Shown here piece after piece: positions 45,584 through 54,409 of a stretch of DNA of 64,000 nucleotides. The DNA is taken from NCBI RefSeq assembly GCF_025397915.1, contig NZ_JALIDZ010000001.1, forward strand, positions 434,001 to 498,000, in the 5' to 3' direction. Numbering within the stretch: the first letter of the stretch is position 1; the number at the start of each line of letters is the position of its first letter. This stretch comes from Microbaculum marinisediminis (GTDB lineage Bacteria; Pseudomonadota; Alphaproteobacteria; Rhizobiales; Tepidamorphaceae). The notes beneath the pieces were generated by a model. The model saw only the letters and a program-made list of their open reading frames with translations. It was not told where the DNA came from and searched no databases. The position numbers and the translations under genes are program-made.

Positions 45584-46349
45584 TTTCTAAGGCCACTCGA
45601 AGAATTTGAGAAACGTATAGGAAAGATTGTGGCGGCTCAAAACCAAACCGTTGCCTCAGCTCATCAAGATTTTTAGGGCGCGAGAACGCGCGCGCATTTG
45701 AGATCTTAAGCGCAACTCCGTCTCTTACCCCCTCGAAATAGCTCTCAAACTCCACCCTATCAATCTGAGCCATCCCCCCAAATCGATCCCATATTTCTTT
45801 GACAGGCATCTTTATTACATCATCAATCTGGGCACTGCCAACCATCGCACGCACCGGTGATGTCGAGTATATGTAGGCAACCGTTCCACTCGCCGCCGAA
45901 ATCGGGAACCGCCGACGCAATTCAACGGTTTTTTTTCCTTCGAGAATTTTTTCAGAGTATATCGGCCGAACACTCAATACCACATCGCGCCTCGGTTTGA
46001 ATATATCACCTCCAAGTATTGGAAATACTATCTTCTCATCGCTCGCAATATAAAAATCAAATGCACGCGCACGGTTATACGCTGGCCGGGAACCCGGACC
46101 AAAGACCGCTTCTATACGAATATTAGCCCCTAGCGCCTCTACGTATTTTTTCAAGGAAGAAATCTTGACATCGCCGCGACTTTCAATCTTTGAGATCGCT
46201 GCCTGGCCCACATTCAAGCGCACCGCCAAGTCTGATTGCGTTAAGCCGGCCAATTCGCGAAGCCCCCTAAGGCACTGACCAACGAAGCGGCTAAGATCGC
46301 TCTCCTTTAAGCGTGCGGTGTTGACTACTTTCTTGTCAGACTTGGCCAT
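45558..46349 (-). CDS. XRE regulator fused to an ASCH domain
   Basis: 263 aa with an AAAAAAGG ribosome site. Residues about 22-80 form the XRE HTH (LRELAGLTQSDLAVRLNVGQ, AAISKIESRGDVKISSLKKY). Residues about 120-260 show the ASCH pattern VVLSVRPIYSEKILEGKKTV, VELRRRFPI and AYIYSTSPVRAMVGSA. ASCH is a PUA-like fold proposed to bind RNA or modified bases. It leads the AT-rich operon, so it may repress the operon and sense a nucleic acid or ligand. Confidence 0.78.
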   Translation of the reverse strand: MAKSDKKVVNTARLKESDLSRFVGQCLRGLRELAGLTQSDLAVRLNVGQAAISKIESRGDVKISSLKKYVEALGANIRIEAVFGPGSRPAYNRARAFDFYIASDEKIVFPILGGDIFKPRRDVVLSVRPIYSEKILEGKKTVELRRRFPISAASGTVAYIYSTSPVRAMVGSAQIDDVIKMPVKEIWDRFGGMAQIDRVEFESYFEGVRDGVALKISNARAFSRPKNLDELRQRFGFEPPQSFLYVSQILRVALENECADVSD

Positions 46350-46899
46350 GAAAAACCTTTTTTAAGAATCATACAGAAAGCCAAACATTCCATACAGGGA
46401 ATATACAGGCACACCAACACTGGTCGCCACCAATCAGTGGCAGGCTCAATTCAAACACTCATGTGAGCCCATTCTGTACGATCCAATGTCTGCTATCCGC
46501 AAGACTCCCAATGTCCGCTTTTGGTTGACAGTTGACGCCACTCAATTGCCCATTTCGAGCGCAACGGCGGGACGATGCCGTTCGACGCCACCCAATCCCG
46601 TCCCTCCTCCCCCCGCCCCCACCCCGCACGGGCGCTTGACCAGCGGTGTGCGATCGCGCATCACGGCGCGCGACAGCACAGGGCGAAGCATTCCACAGGG
46701 CGAAGCGTTCCATGAAGGCCGCGCGACGAAGGATCTGACGGTCGCCCCGGCGCATGGCGCATGGCGCGCCGCGCGGGGGCCCGAAGCGCGACGCCGCGCC
46801 GGCTGACGCCGGTCCGGCCGAGGCCGGTGCGGCCGTCGCGCCGCTTTTGCCTGCGCGCGGGGTGCGCCCGCGCGCGCCAACACGGTCAGAGAGCATCTC
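46350..46899. other. 550-bp gap between the XRE-ASCH island and catB
   Basis: The left part (46350-46450) is AT-rich and holds the probable island promoter. The right part is GC-rich and contains a 17-bp tandem duplication, CACAGGGCGAAGC(A/G)TTC at 46677-46693 and 46694-46710. I see no gene; the long open frames here mirror catB. Confidence 0.5.
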
Positions 46900-47535
46900 A
46901 TGGACACCATCTTCGAAAGCCCGTTCCGGGGCATCCCCCTGGACCGGCAGGTCACCAATCCGAACATCGTCGTCGGCCGCTACAGCTACTATTCGGGCTA
47001 CTATCACGGCCACGGCTTCGACGACTGCGCCCGCTTCCTGCTGCCCGACGACGGGGTGGACCGGCTGATCATCGGCAGCTTCTGCTCGATCGGCTCGGGC
47101 GCGGCCTTCATCATGGCGGGCAACCAGGGCCACCGGGCCGACTGGATCAGCACCTTTCCGTTCCACTGGATGGCCGAGGTGCCGGCCTTCGCCGGGGCGG
47201 CCAACGGCTATCGGCCCGCCGGCGACACCGTGATCGGCAACGACGTGTGGATCGGCTCCGAGGCCATCGTCATGCCCGGCGTCACCATCGGCGACGGCGC
47301 GGTGATCGGAACGCGGGCGCTGGTGACGCGCGACGTGGCGCCCTACACCATCGTCGGCGGCAACCCGGCAAAGCCGATCCGCACGCGCTTCGACGACGCG
47401 GCGATCGCCCGCCTCGTGGACATGGCCTGGTGGGACTGGCCCGACGACTGGCTGGGCGAGGCGATGGCGCTGCTGACCAGCGGCGACGTCGACGGCCTGC
47501 ACCGCTACTGGACGGCAAAGACAGGCGGGGCCTGA
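46900..47535 (+). CDS. catB: CatB-type chloramphenicol/xenobiotic O-acetyltransferase
   Basis: 211 aa. It is very close to the CatB family: the start [19 protein letters not shown] and [20 protein letters not shown], then [20 protein letters not shown] (catalytic His), [20 protein letters not shown] (left-handed beta-helix hexapeptides) and [12 protein letters not shown]. It transfers acetyl from acetyl-CoA to chloramphenicol or similar hydroxyl compounds. I see no integron attC site or cassette setting, so it looks chromosomal. Confidence 0.93.
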   Translation: MDTIFESPFRGIPLDRQVTNPNIVVGRYSYYSGYYHGHGFDDCARFLLPDDGVDRLIIGSFCSIGSGAAFIMAGNQGHRADWISTFPFHWMAEVPAFAGAANGYRPAGDTVIGNDVWIGSEAIVMPGVTIGDGAVIGTRALVTRDVAPYTIVGGNPAKPIRTRFDDAAIARLVDMAWWDWPDDWLGEAMALLTSGDVDGLHRYWTAKTGGA

Positions 47536-47577
47536 TCGCAGGCTGAGCCTGATTACGAGCTGGGCCTGATCGCAGGC
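47528..47577. repeat. 16-bp direct repeat at the catB stop codon
   Basis: GGGCCTGATCGCAGGC occurs at 47528-47543 (containing the catB TGA) and again at 47562-47577, with a partial copy between. Too short and simple to be an attC site. Confidence 0.45.
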
Positions 47578-47731
47578 GCGGCCTGGTCTCACAGGATCGG
47601 GGGCGGGGCCATCGCCGCCCCCCCCATCTTGCACCCCCCGCGCGGCGCGACTACGGTGCGCTCCGCCGCGCCGGCGTTTCGACGCGCGCGGATTTCGCGG
47701 ATTTTCGCCAACCGGACAGGACGAGCACGCT

Positions 47732-48145
47732 ATGACCAAGTCGGTGAGCCCCCAGGAAGCGCTCATCTATGTGATGGTGACCATGTCGGCCGCCGACCGC
47801 ACGATGACGGACAACGAACTGCTGCGCATCGGCGGGATCGTGCAGAACCTGCCGGCCTTCCGCGCGTTCGACACGGAACGGCTGGTCGCCGTCGCCGAGG
47901 ATTGCGGCGCGCTCTTGAACGAGGACGACAGCCTGGACAAGGTGCTCGACCTCGTCGCCGAGACGCTGCCGCCGAAGTTCTACGACACCGCCTACGCGCT
48001 GGCCGTCGACGTGGCCGCCGCCGACCTGGACGTGGAGCAGGAGGAACTGCGCCTGCTGCAGCTCCTCAGGGACCGCTTCGATCTCGATCCGCTGGTCTGC
48101 GCGGCGATCGAACGCGGCGCGCGGGCCCGGTTCCGCACCCTCTAG
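47732..48145 (+). CDS. TerB-family protein
   Basis: 137 aa, all helical. The N-terminal ALIYVMVTMSAADRTMTDNE and later YALAVDVAAADLDVEQEELR repeat the TerB acidic metal-binding pattern, with Asp/Glu in each half. TerB proteins were named for tellurite resistance but occur broadly in membrane-stress systems; the function here is unknown. It is followed 23 bp later by a small membrane-protein gene. Confidence 0.85.
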   Translation: MTKSVSPQEALIYVMVTMSAADRTMTDNELLRIGGIVQNLPAFRAFDTERLVAVAEDCGALLNEDDSLDKVLDLVAETLPPKFYDTAYALAVDVAAADLDVEQEELRLLQLLRDRFDLDPLVCAAIERGARARFRTL

Positions 48146-48168
48146 TGGCCCCGGAGAAGGACGCCGCG

Positions 48169-48447
48169 ATGGCCAATGGCGCGTTCAATCGCTTCTTCGG
48201 CGGGCCGCCCGGCTGGGTGATCGTCCGGCTGGCGGTGATCTCGCTGATCGTCGGCCTGATCTTTTCCGCGCTCGGCATCAGCCCGCTCGACATCGTGCGC
48301 AATTTCGAGCGCATCCTGCGCGGCATCTGGAACCTCGGCTTCGAGGCGCTGGCCGATCTGTTCCGCTACTTCCTGCTCGGCGCCGTTGTGGTCGTCCCGG
48401 TGTGGCTGGTGATGCGGCTGACCAAGGTCGGCAAGAACGGCGAATAG
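48169..48447 (+). CDS. small DUF6460-like membrane protein
   Basis: 92 aa from ATG 48169 with GGAGAAGG upstream. Two TM helices: WVIVRLAVISLIVGLIFSAL and YFLLGAVVVVPVWLVMRLT. The linker ISPLDIVRNFERILRGIWNL is typical of a small alphaproteobacterial family I believe is DUF6460. Probably co-transcribed with the TerB-like gene. Confidence 0.68.
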   Translation: MANGAFNRFFGGPPGWVIVRLAVISLIVGLIFSALGISPLDIVRNFERILRGIWNLGFEALADLFRYFLLGAVVVVPVWLVMRLTKVGKNGE

Positions 48448-48463
48448 CGCCCCTTAGGCCGGA

Positions 48464-49381
48464 TCAGACAAAGCGGGCCGCCGTGCGATGCAGGATCGCG
48501 TGGCGGCCGGCCAGCACGTCGACATCGTCCGAATAGCCGCCGCCGATGACGCAGGCGATCGGGATGCCGCGGTCGCGGCAGGCGCCGATGACGCAGGCGT
48601 CGCGTTGCCGCAGGCCGTCGTCCGACAGCGCCAGCCGGCCGAGCCGGTCGTCGCGGTGGGGATCGACCCCGGCGTTGTAGAACACCAGCTCCGGCGACAC
48701 CCGGTCGAGCAGCGGCGGCAGCATCTCGCGCAGCGTGCGCAGATAGGCGTCGTCGCCGGTGGCATCGTCCAGGCCGATATCGAGATCGCCCGCCACCTTG
48801 CGGACGGGATAGTTGCGCGCCGCGTGCATCGAGACCGTAAAGGCCTGCGGCGTCCCAGCCAGGATCTCCGCCGTGCCGTCGCCCTGATGGACGTCGAGAT
48901 CGACGACCAGCATCCGCCCGACCCCGTCGGCGGCGAGGACGCAGGCCGCCACCGCCACGTCGTTGAAGACGCAGAACCCCGCCCCGGCGGCGCGGCGCGC
49001 GTGATGGCTGCCGCCGGCCGTCGTGCAGGCGATGCCCTGTTCCAGCGCCAGCCGCGACGCCAGCACCGTGGCGCCGGCCGACAGCCGGGCGCGGCGGGCG
49101 ATCGTCGCCTCCACCGGAAAGCCGATCTCGCGCGCGATCCGCGCCGGCACGCGGGCGCCCAGAACCTGATCGACATAGGCCGGGGCGTGGGCGAGCCGCA
49201 GCCAGCTTTCCGGCGCCTCGGAGGGAACGACGAACCCGTCGGGCGCGACGACGCCGTCGGCGACCAGGATGTCGGACAGCCTGGCGTACTTGCCCATCGG
49301 GAAGCGATGGCCGACCGGCAGGGCGGCGGCGAAGGCGGGATGATGGACGACGGCGAGCGGCATGGACGCAGGATCGGCCAT
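48464..49381 (-). CDS. histone deacetylase-family (AcuC/HDAC-like) deacetylase
   Basis: 305 aa (a start at 49363 is also possible). The zinc-site motifs are present: the His pair in AGGSHHARRAAGAGFCVFND, Asp/His in VVDLDVHQGDGT, the second Asp in YNAGVDPHRDDRLG and GGGYSDDVD near the end. Bacterial members act on acetylated polyamines or small molecules rather than histones. Its upstream region carries a 15-bp tandem repeat array. Confidence 0.9.
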   Translation of the reverse strand: MADPASMPLAVVHHPAFAAALPVGHRFPMGKYARLSDILVADGVVAPDGFVVPSEAPESWLRLAHAPAYVDQVLGARVPARIAREIGFPVEATIARRARLSAGATVLASRLALEQGIACTTAGGSHHARRAAGAGFCVFNDVAVAACVLAADGVGRMLVVDLDVHQGDGTAEILAGTPQAFTVSMHAARNYPVRKVAGDLDIGLDDATGDDAYLRTLREMLPPLLDRVSPELVFYNAGVDPHRDDRLGRLALSDDGLRQRDACVIGACRDRGIPIACVIGGGYSDDVDVLAGRHAILHRTAARFV

Positions 49382-49393
49382 CCGCGCGCCATT

Positions 49394-49468
49394 GTGAATA
49401 CATCGGTCGTGGATACGCCGGCCGTGAATACGTCAGTCGTGGATATGCCGATGGTGACCACACCCATG
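49394..49468. repeat. five degenerate 15-bp tandem repeats
   Basis: Five consecutive 15-mers beginning at 49394, 49409, 49424, 49439 and 49454, starting GTGAATACATCGGTC, GTGGATACGCCGGCC, GTGAATACGTCAGTC, GTGGATATGCCGATG, GTGACCACACCCATG. They lie between the divergent HDAC-like and MATE genes. No gene uses them in a supported frame. Confidence 0.75.
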
Positions 49469-49609
49469 GCACGAATCCCGCCGTCAGGACGCGTCAGTTG
49501 CCAGCGTCGCGCATTCGCCTATAACCCTTGGACGTTCGCGGCGTGACGGGGTGGCCTCGAGGCCCGCGTCGTCGTGCCGCCCGTCCCGTTTGCTTTCGCG
49601 CAGAACCGA

Positions 49610-50932
49610 ATGTCGACCGTCCGCCCCTTCGAGGTCACCCATCGCGGGGTGCTCGCCATCGCCGTGCCGATGACGATCGCCTATCTGTCGACGCCGATGC
49701 TCGGCATCGTCGATACGGCGGTGATCGGCCAGCTCGGCCGCGCCGACCTGCTCGGCGGCATCGCCGTCGGCGCCATCATCTTCGACATCCTGTTCACCAC
49801 CTTCAACTTCCTGCGCTCGGGCACGACGGGCCTCACCGCCCAGGCGCTGGGCGCCGACGACAGGACCGGCCAGACCGCCGCGCTCTATCGCGCCGCCCTC
49901 GTCGGCCTGATCGCCGGCGTCCTGGTGATCGTGCTGCAGGCGCCCGTCCTGGGCGCGTCGCTGCTGCTGATGGGGGCGAGCGGGCCGGTGGAGGCCGCGG
50001 TGCGCGAGTATTTCGCGATCCGCGTGATCGGCGCGCCGTTCGCGCTGTTCAACTACGCCATACTCGGCTGGTTCCTGGGCCTGGGGCGGGCGCGCACCGG
50101 ACTGGCGCTCCAGCTCCTTCTCAACGGCCTGAACATGGCGCTCAACGCGCTCTTCGTGCTCTGGTTCGACTGGGGCGTGGCCGGCGTGGCCTGGGGCACG
50201 GTGATCGGCGAGACCGTCACCGCGGTCGCGGGCGGGCTCGTCGCGGCGCGGGCACTCGGCGCCGGCGCCTTCATCCCGTGGTCGGCGGTGATGGAGAAGA
50301 CCGGGCTGATCCGCACCTTCGCGGTCAACCGCGACATCATGATCCGCTCGTTCTCGCTGCTGTTCGCCTTCGCGCTGTTCACCTCCGCCGGAGCGCGCGA
50401 GGGCGACGTGGTGCTGGCGGCGAATGCGATCCTGATGAACTTCTTCCTGCTCGGCGGCTACTTCCTCGACGGCTTCGCCACCGCCGCGGAGACGCTGGCG
50501 GGGCGCGCCATCGGCGCGCGCTACCGGCCGGCGTTTGCCCGCGCGGTCAACCTGACGCTCGTCTGGGGCTTCGCGCTCGCCGGGGCGCTGAGCCTGGTCC
50601 TGCTGCTGGCCGGTCCGGCGTTCGTCGACCTGATGACGACGAGCCCCGAGGTGCGCGACGCCGCGCGCGTCTTCCTGGTCTGGGCTGCGCTGACGCCGCT
50701 GTTCGGCGTCGCCGCCTTCCAGTTCGACGGCGTGTTCATCGGCGCCACGTGGTCGGACGACATGCGCAACATGATGCTGGTGTCGCTGGTCGTCTACGTC
50801 GTCGTCTGGCAGCTCGCCACGCCCTGGCTCGGCAATCACGGCCTGTGGCTGGCGCTGGCGACGTTCCTGATCACGCGGGGTGCCACGCTGGCTGCGCGGT
50901 ATCCGGTGCGGCTGGCGCGGACGTTTGGGTGA
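49610..50932 (+). CDS. MATE-family efflux transporter (DinF-like)
   Basis: 440 aa from ATG 49610; a GTG 36 nt upstream is in frame. Twelve hydrophobic segments in two homologous halves, with GVLAIAVPMTIAYLSTPMLG near the N-terminus and a second half beginning around LAANAILMNFFLLGGYFLDG. MATE proteins export cationic drugs or metabolites using Na+ or H+. Confidence 0.9.
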   Translation: MSTVRPFEVTHRGVLAIAVPMTIAYLSTPMLGIVDTAVIGQLGRADLLGGIAVGAIIFDILFTTFNFLRSGTTGLTAQALGADDRTGQTAALYRAALVGLIAGVLVIVLQAPVLGASLLLMGASGPVEAAVREYFAIRVIGAPFALFNYAILGWFLGLGRARTGLALQLLLNGLNMALNALFVLWFDWGVAGVAWGTVIGETVTAVAGGLVAARALGAGAFIPWSAVMEKTGLIRTFAVNRDIMIRSFSLLFAFALFTSAGAREGDVVLAANAILMNFFLLGGYFLDGFATAAETLAGRAIGARYRPAFARAVNLTLVWGFALAGALSLVLLLAGPAFVDLMTTSPEVRDAARVFLVWAALTPLFGVAAFQFDGVFIGATWSDDMRNMMLVSLVVYVVVWQLATPWLGNHGLWLALATFLITRGATLAARYPVRLARTFG

Positions 50933-51102
50933 AGGGGTGAGGGGTAAAGCTGTGGGTAGCCGATAAGAGCGAATTGTGCTGGTGAAAAGCACACACGTGC
51001 CGTCAGCTTTCGGCCCTTTGCTGCCAGACACGATCGGCCCGCTGCCGCGGTGCGGCTTTCCTGTATCGAAAGAGCACTCCGCCCAAAAAACCTACTACCA
51101 AG

Positions 51103-53280
51103 TTAAAGCGATCCTCCGGTTTCCCTAATCGCGGCGCGAACTTGATCAGCTTGAACTCCGGGAGAAAGAAATTCATCAGCTCTCTTTAGGTGGACAAATT
51201 CAGATGGTTTCCCCCCGGCGCCAAGATTCTTGATTTCCAACAAGTCCTTGCCTTCAAGAACCGCGCGCACTTTGGGCCAGTCTTCCCGATCAAGAATCCG
51301 CCTTCCTCTTTTGTCATCTCGACTGAGCCTAACCCAATGCCCACGAAGCATTAGCCTTACAAGAATTTCGAGCGTGTTCGATAGACGGGGCTTGCTCTCC
51401 AGATTTTTGACTACCTGAAGAGCTGCGATCTCACGTTGAATGTCAGCCTCGTCATGAAACCGATTCTCAACTCCGTTGGTATTCTCAACTAAAAGGGCAT
51501 GGATCTTCGGTAATGTATCGCTGAAACGAGTGTCGACGCTAACGATGGCCTCTCCAACTTCACAGGTTTCGAAAACGACATGTGTAAGGTTGCAGCCCCT
51601 TGCATCAATGCGATTCAGATATACTCCTTTCATTCGCGCCGCAGGATTGTCTGGGAATACAGCATCCAGAACCTGGCAGTTCGAAATTTCAACATAATCA
51701 TCACTATTAAACTCAGGCAAACATGCGATCGAGAGCGCTACCAGATTTCCACTGAGAGTAGTTCCGGAACTCTCTTCCTTTGTTCGCATTAGGAGGGAGG
51801 TTAGCAAGTCCCGTGACACTTCGGTATCGCTCGCGCGCAACAATGCTCCAAAAACCGACAAATCAGAAATTGAAAGCTGTGCTCTTCGCAAACCCAAGGG
51901 AGCCGGCGCTTCGCTCGGAATTTCATTCAGTAAATACTTGCTATAGAAGAATGCTTTAATTTTTTCATGAGGAAACCTTCTATTATCGCGATCACCCGTC
52001 CCCGGAGCGGGCTCAAGAAGCGTTAATGTTTTGGCTCTGGCTGAAAGCGCCCTAGCGAAAGCTTCATCTCCTGGCGCATGCTCTGCACACGCCAACTCGA
52101 CGGCAATTTCCAACAAGGAAGAATCGACGAAGTCGAGTTCATAGTCCAACATTGTTCGCGCGGCTTCGGTCAGTATCGAGTAAACAATTGCCACCCCGTT
52201 TTCCGCTGGAAGTTCAGACGGCATGCCAAGCTTTTCAACTTCCCGCAATACCATAGAGCTACAAAGGGAGATGATAGGTTCATCCTCGCTATTGAGAAAC
52301 GCATCTGGCTCCATCCGCGCGATCTGAGAAACAAAAAAGGGGCGTCTCAGCCAGCTATAACTGCTGAACCGCTCCCGCACTTCTTCCGAATGCGACAGCC
52401 ATTCCGAGTTCTGTTCGCCGAGCCAAGATACGGCGTCGGACGAATTTGGAAATCCGACATTTATTGAGTGAAGAGGCGAACCGATGAGGCTAACGGACGT
52501 CCCAATAAGTTCTTTTAAGACATCTTTGCTGATGAAAGAATCACGGCCGGAGAGGATGATTAATCCCTTACCTCCAATATCACGTAGCAGCTCGCGGAGC
52601 GCCGACCACGAATTATCGTATCCCCTGCTATCCGACAATTCATCGAAACCATCTATGGCCAGAGAAATTATTCCATTTCGCATGAGGGGAGAAATCTCGG
52701 CCCTATTGAAGCTTGACCTTAGCGCGGAAAGGCTCCCATCAATTCGGTCATCAATTGCCGATAATATCTTGCCTGCGCTTGCCACCGGGATAACCAGAGG
52801 AGCGGTGCCTGATCCGCTGACTATACTTTGCGCCCTGCTTGCTGCCAGCCTCTCAATGAAATGTGTCTTACCCGCCCCAGCTGGGCCTTCCAAACCAACG
52901 ACTCCTCCTACAGCCAAGTTAGAGAGAAAGCTGTCGATTTGCTGAAAGGTAGACTTCTCATTCATGCCATCGTCAATTGAAAATGGGACTTTCATAATAT
53001 TTTCGGTTGCCGCACAATATTCATGCAATAAAGCTTTTGCTAGATATTTTATATTTGAAAAATACTTCCCCGCCAGCAGGCTCATGAAATTTCCGGCAAC
53101 CAACTCCCCCGTTGAAGCCAAAAATATTTTCCCCTGCGCATCACGACGAAGTGATATTTTTTTACCTCGACGCTCAAACTCTGCAACCCACCCTCCATCC
53201 TCCTTTGGGATGAAGTTCGCTTCCGAAAAAGGATCATGAAACACCTTTAGATCCTCAAGTTCTTGTAATTGGTTGCTCAC
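51103..53280 (-). CDS. NACHT/STAND-like NTPase with pentapeptide-like C-terminus
   Basis: 725 aa from a GTG at 53280 that overlaps the NYN stop (GTGA); a longer frame starts inside the NYN gene but is unlikely. Residues 1-125 are a unique N-terminal domain. Walker A GPAGAGKT is at 132-139, Walker B IISLAIDGFDEL at about 204-215, and the sensor-type LIILSGRDSF near 240. The C-terminal half contains pentapeptide-like segments (RIDARGCNLTHVVFETCEVG) and a possible winged helix. STAND NTPases sense a trigger by their C-terminal half and activate an effector. AT-rich, unlike the flanks. Confidence 0.8.
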   Translation of the reverse strand: MSNQLQELEDLKVFHDPFSEANFIPKEDGGWVAEFERRGKKISLRRDAQGKIFLASTGELVAGNFMSLLAGKYFSNIKYLAKALLHEYCAATENIMKVPFSIDDGMNEKSTFQQIDSFLSNLAVGGVVGLEGPAGAGKTHFIERLAASRAQSIVSGSGTAPLVIPVASAGKILSAIDDRIDGSLSALRSSFNRAEISPLMRNGIISLAIDGFDELSDSRGYDNSWSALRELLRDIGGKGLIILSGRDSFISKDVLKELIGTSVSLIGSPLHSINVGFPNSSDAVSWLGEQNSEWLSHSEEVRERFSSYSWLRRPFFVSQIARMEPDAFLNSEDEPIISLCSSMVLREVEKLGMPSELPAENGVAIVYSILTEAARTMLDYELDFVDSSLLEIAVELACAEHAPGDEAFARALSARAKTLTLLEPAPGTGDRDNRRFPHEKIKAFFYSKYLLNEIPSEAPAPLGLRRAQLSISDLSVFGALLRASDTEVSRDLLTSLLMRTKEESSGTTLSGNLVALSIACLPEFNSDDYVEISNCQVLDAVFPDNPAARMKGVYLNRIDARGCNLTHVVFETCEVGEAIVSVDTRFSDTLPKIHALLVENTNGVENRFHDEADIQREIAALQVVKNLESKPRLSNTLEILVRLMLRGHWVRLSRDDKRGRRILDREDWPKVRAVLEGKDLLEIKNLGAGGKPSEFVHLKRADEFLSPGVQADQVRAAIRETGGSL

Positions 53281-53990
53281 GCCACAATATCCTTTGGTCC
53301 GGAGATTATATCTATCAGCTGCTGGGCATGTGTATGATTTTTTTGCACTGTGTTGACCAAGCATACATCTCCCCCAAATGCCTCTCCAGCTATGAGCCCT
53401 GGAATAACATCGTCGTCGTTACTAATAATTATCACCTTTGCCTTTTCAGGATCTAATGAAAGCGTTATTGCATCTGCAACGATAGATGAGTCGACCTGCT
53501 TCTCCATGACTCGATCACATAGGAAGCCATCGGGAGCACGACGGTTTAGGTGTTGACAGAGCTGACATGTGCACTCGCTTCGAGAGGTGAAGGGAAAATG
53601 CACACCCAACTTCTTCTCCAATCTCCTCCCTGAGCTATCAGCTAGAAGCCGATCGCCACGGTGCATTCCGATAGACGCAGGCAAGAATATTGCGCTTTTC
53701 AGTTCGTAACCGTTCCGACGCCTCCTTGCGTAACCACGTAGTAGGGCCTCGTAGTCAATGAGAACTTCCGTCGAAGTCCCACCTCTCATCCACCCTGCGT
53801 AAAGTCTAAAAGTCACCTCCCAACGCGTAGGCTGCCGGTTCTCACTTATCAGTCGGCGCTCAACGAAATACTCAACGTTGCGCAATGCAACTTCGCTATT
53901 GTGCCCCTTGGATGCATGCCTGTTTTGCAGGAAATATGGCCGAACTTGTCCCCACCAATCCACAAGTACAAAGCATCTGCGAGATCTCAC
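53277..53990 (-). CDS. NYN-domain (PIN-like) nuclease coupled to the NACHT-like NTPase
   Basis: 237 aa from a GTG at 53990 with AAAGG upstream. NYN acidic residues lie in CFVLVDWWGQVRP, KQVDSSIVADAITLS and VIIISNDDDVIPGLIA. A cysteine cluster (CTCQLCQHL, then FLCDRV) may bind zinc. The family cuts RNA. The TGA overlaps the NTPase GTG, giving fixed co-translation. This is the probable effector of a two-gene defence module. Confidence 0.8.
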   Translation of the reverse strand: MRSRRCFVLVDWWGQVRPYFLQNRHASKGHNSEVALRNVEYFVERRLISENRQPTRWEVTFRLYAGWMRGGTSTEVLIDYEALLRGYARRRRNGYELKSAIFLPASIGMHRGDRLLADSSGRRLEKKLGVHFPFTSRSECTCQLCQHLNRRAPDGFLCDRVMEKQVDSSIVADAITLSLDPEKAKVIIISNDDDVIPGLIAGEAFGGDVCLVNTVQKNHTHAQQLIDIISGPKDIVA

Positions 53991-54409
53991 TTGTTATGCC
54001 TTTCCGAGAGAGGGGCCCCTTTCTTAGATCCGAGCCTAGCCATCAGCAGGACCGGATCAAGGCTTTTCCGATTTGAACCAGGTCAGCGCAGCGCATCGAC
54101 AAGGATCTGGAAATGCGCAAGCACATCGCACGCTTGGGCGCTCGCGTTTACGTACAAGCCGCACCGCCGCAAGTCCGCTGTCCGCCGCCCCCCTTCGCCG
54201 TCATGCCCGGGTTCGACCCGGGCATCTCGTGCCACACGACGGAGATTGCCGGGGCAAGCCCGGCAATGACGTGCCTAGGGGGCCCAATACCACCGGCCGC
54301 GGCGGCAACCACGACCCGTGGCCGGCGCTCCCCACATTGCTGCCTCCCGCCGCGATGCTGGCCGCGCGCTATCCGGTGCGGTCGCCGCCGCGCTTTCCGC
54401 CCGCGACAG
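53991..54409. other. 419-bp gap with palindromic repeats between NYN and TetR genes
   Basis: Long open frames are present, but they mirror the repeat and TetR-coding sequence. At about 54198-54280 lie two palindromes of the dispersed type: CGTCATGCCCGGGTTCGACC with CGGGCAT, then GATTGCCGGGGCAAGCCCGG with CAATGAC. I see no gene. Confidence 0.5.

Noticed and set aside
47528-47577. Integron attC site after catB
   Set aside because: The 16-bp repeats are short direct repeats without the attC R/L core sites or a long imperfect palindrome.
46459-47766. 435-aa minus-strand open frame over catB
   Set aside because: It mirrors catB and has no recognisable motif; codon use is that of an antisense shadow.
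49394-49468. CRISPR array
   Set aside because: The 15-bp units are contiguous and degenerate with no spacers, and no cas gene is present in the window.
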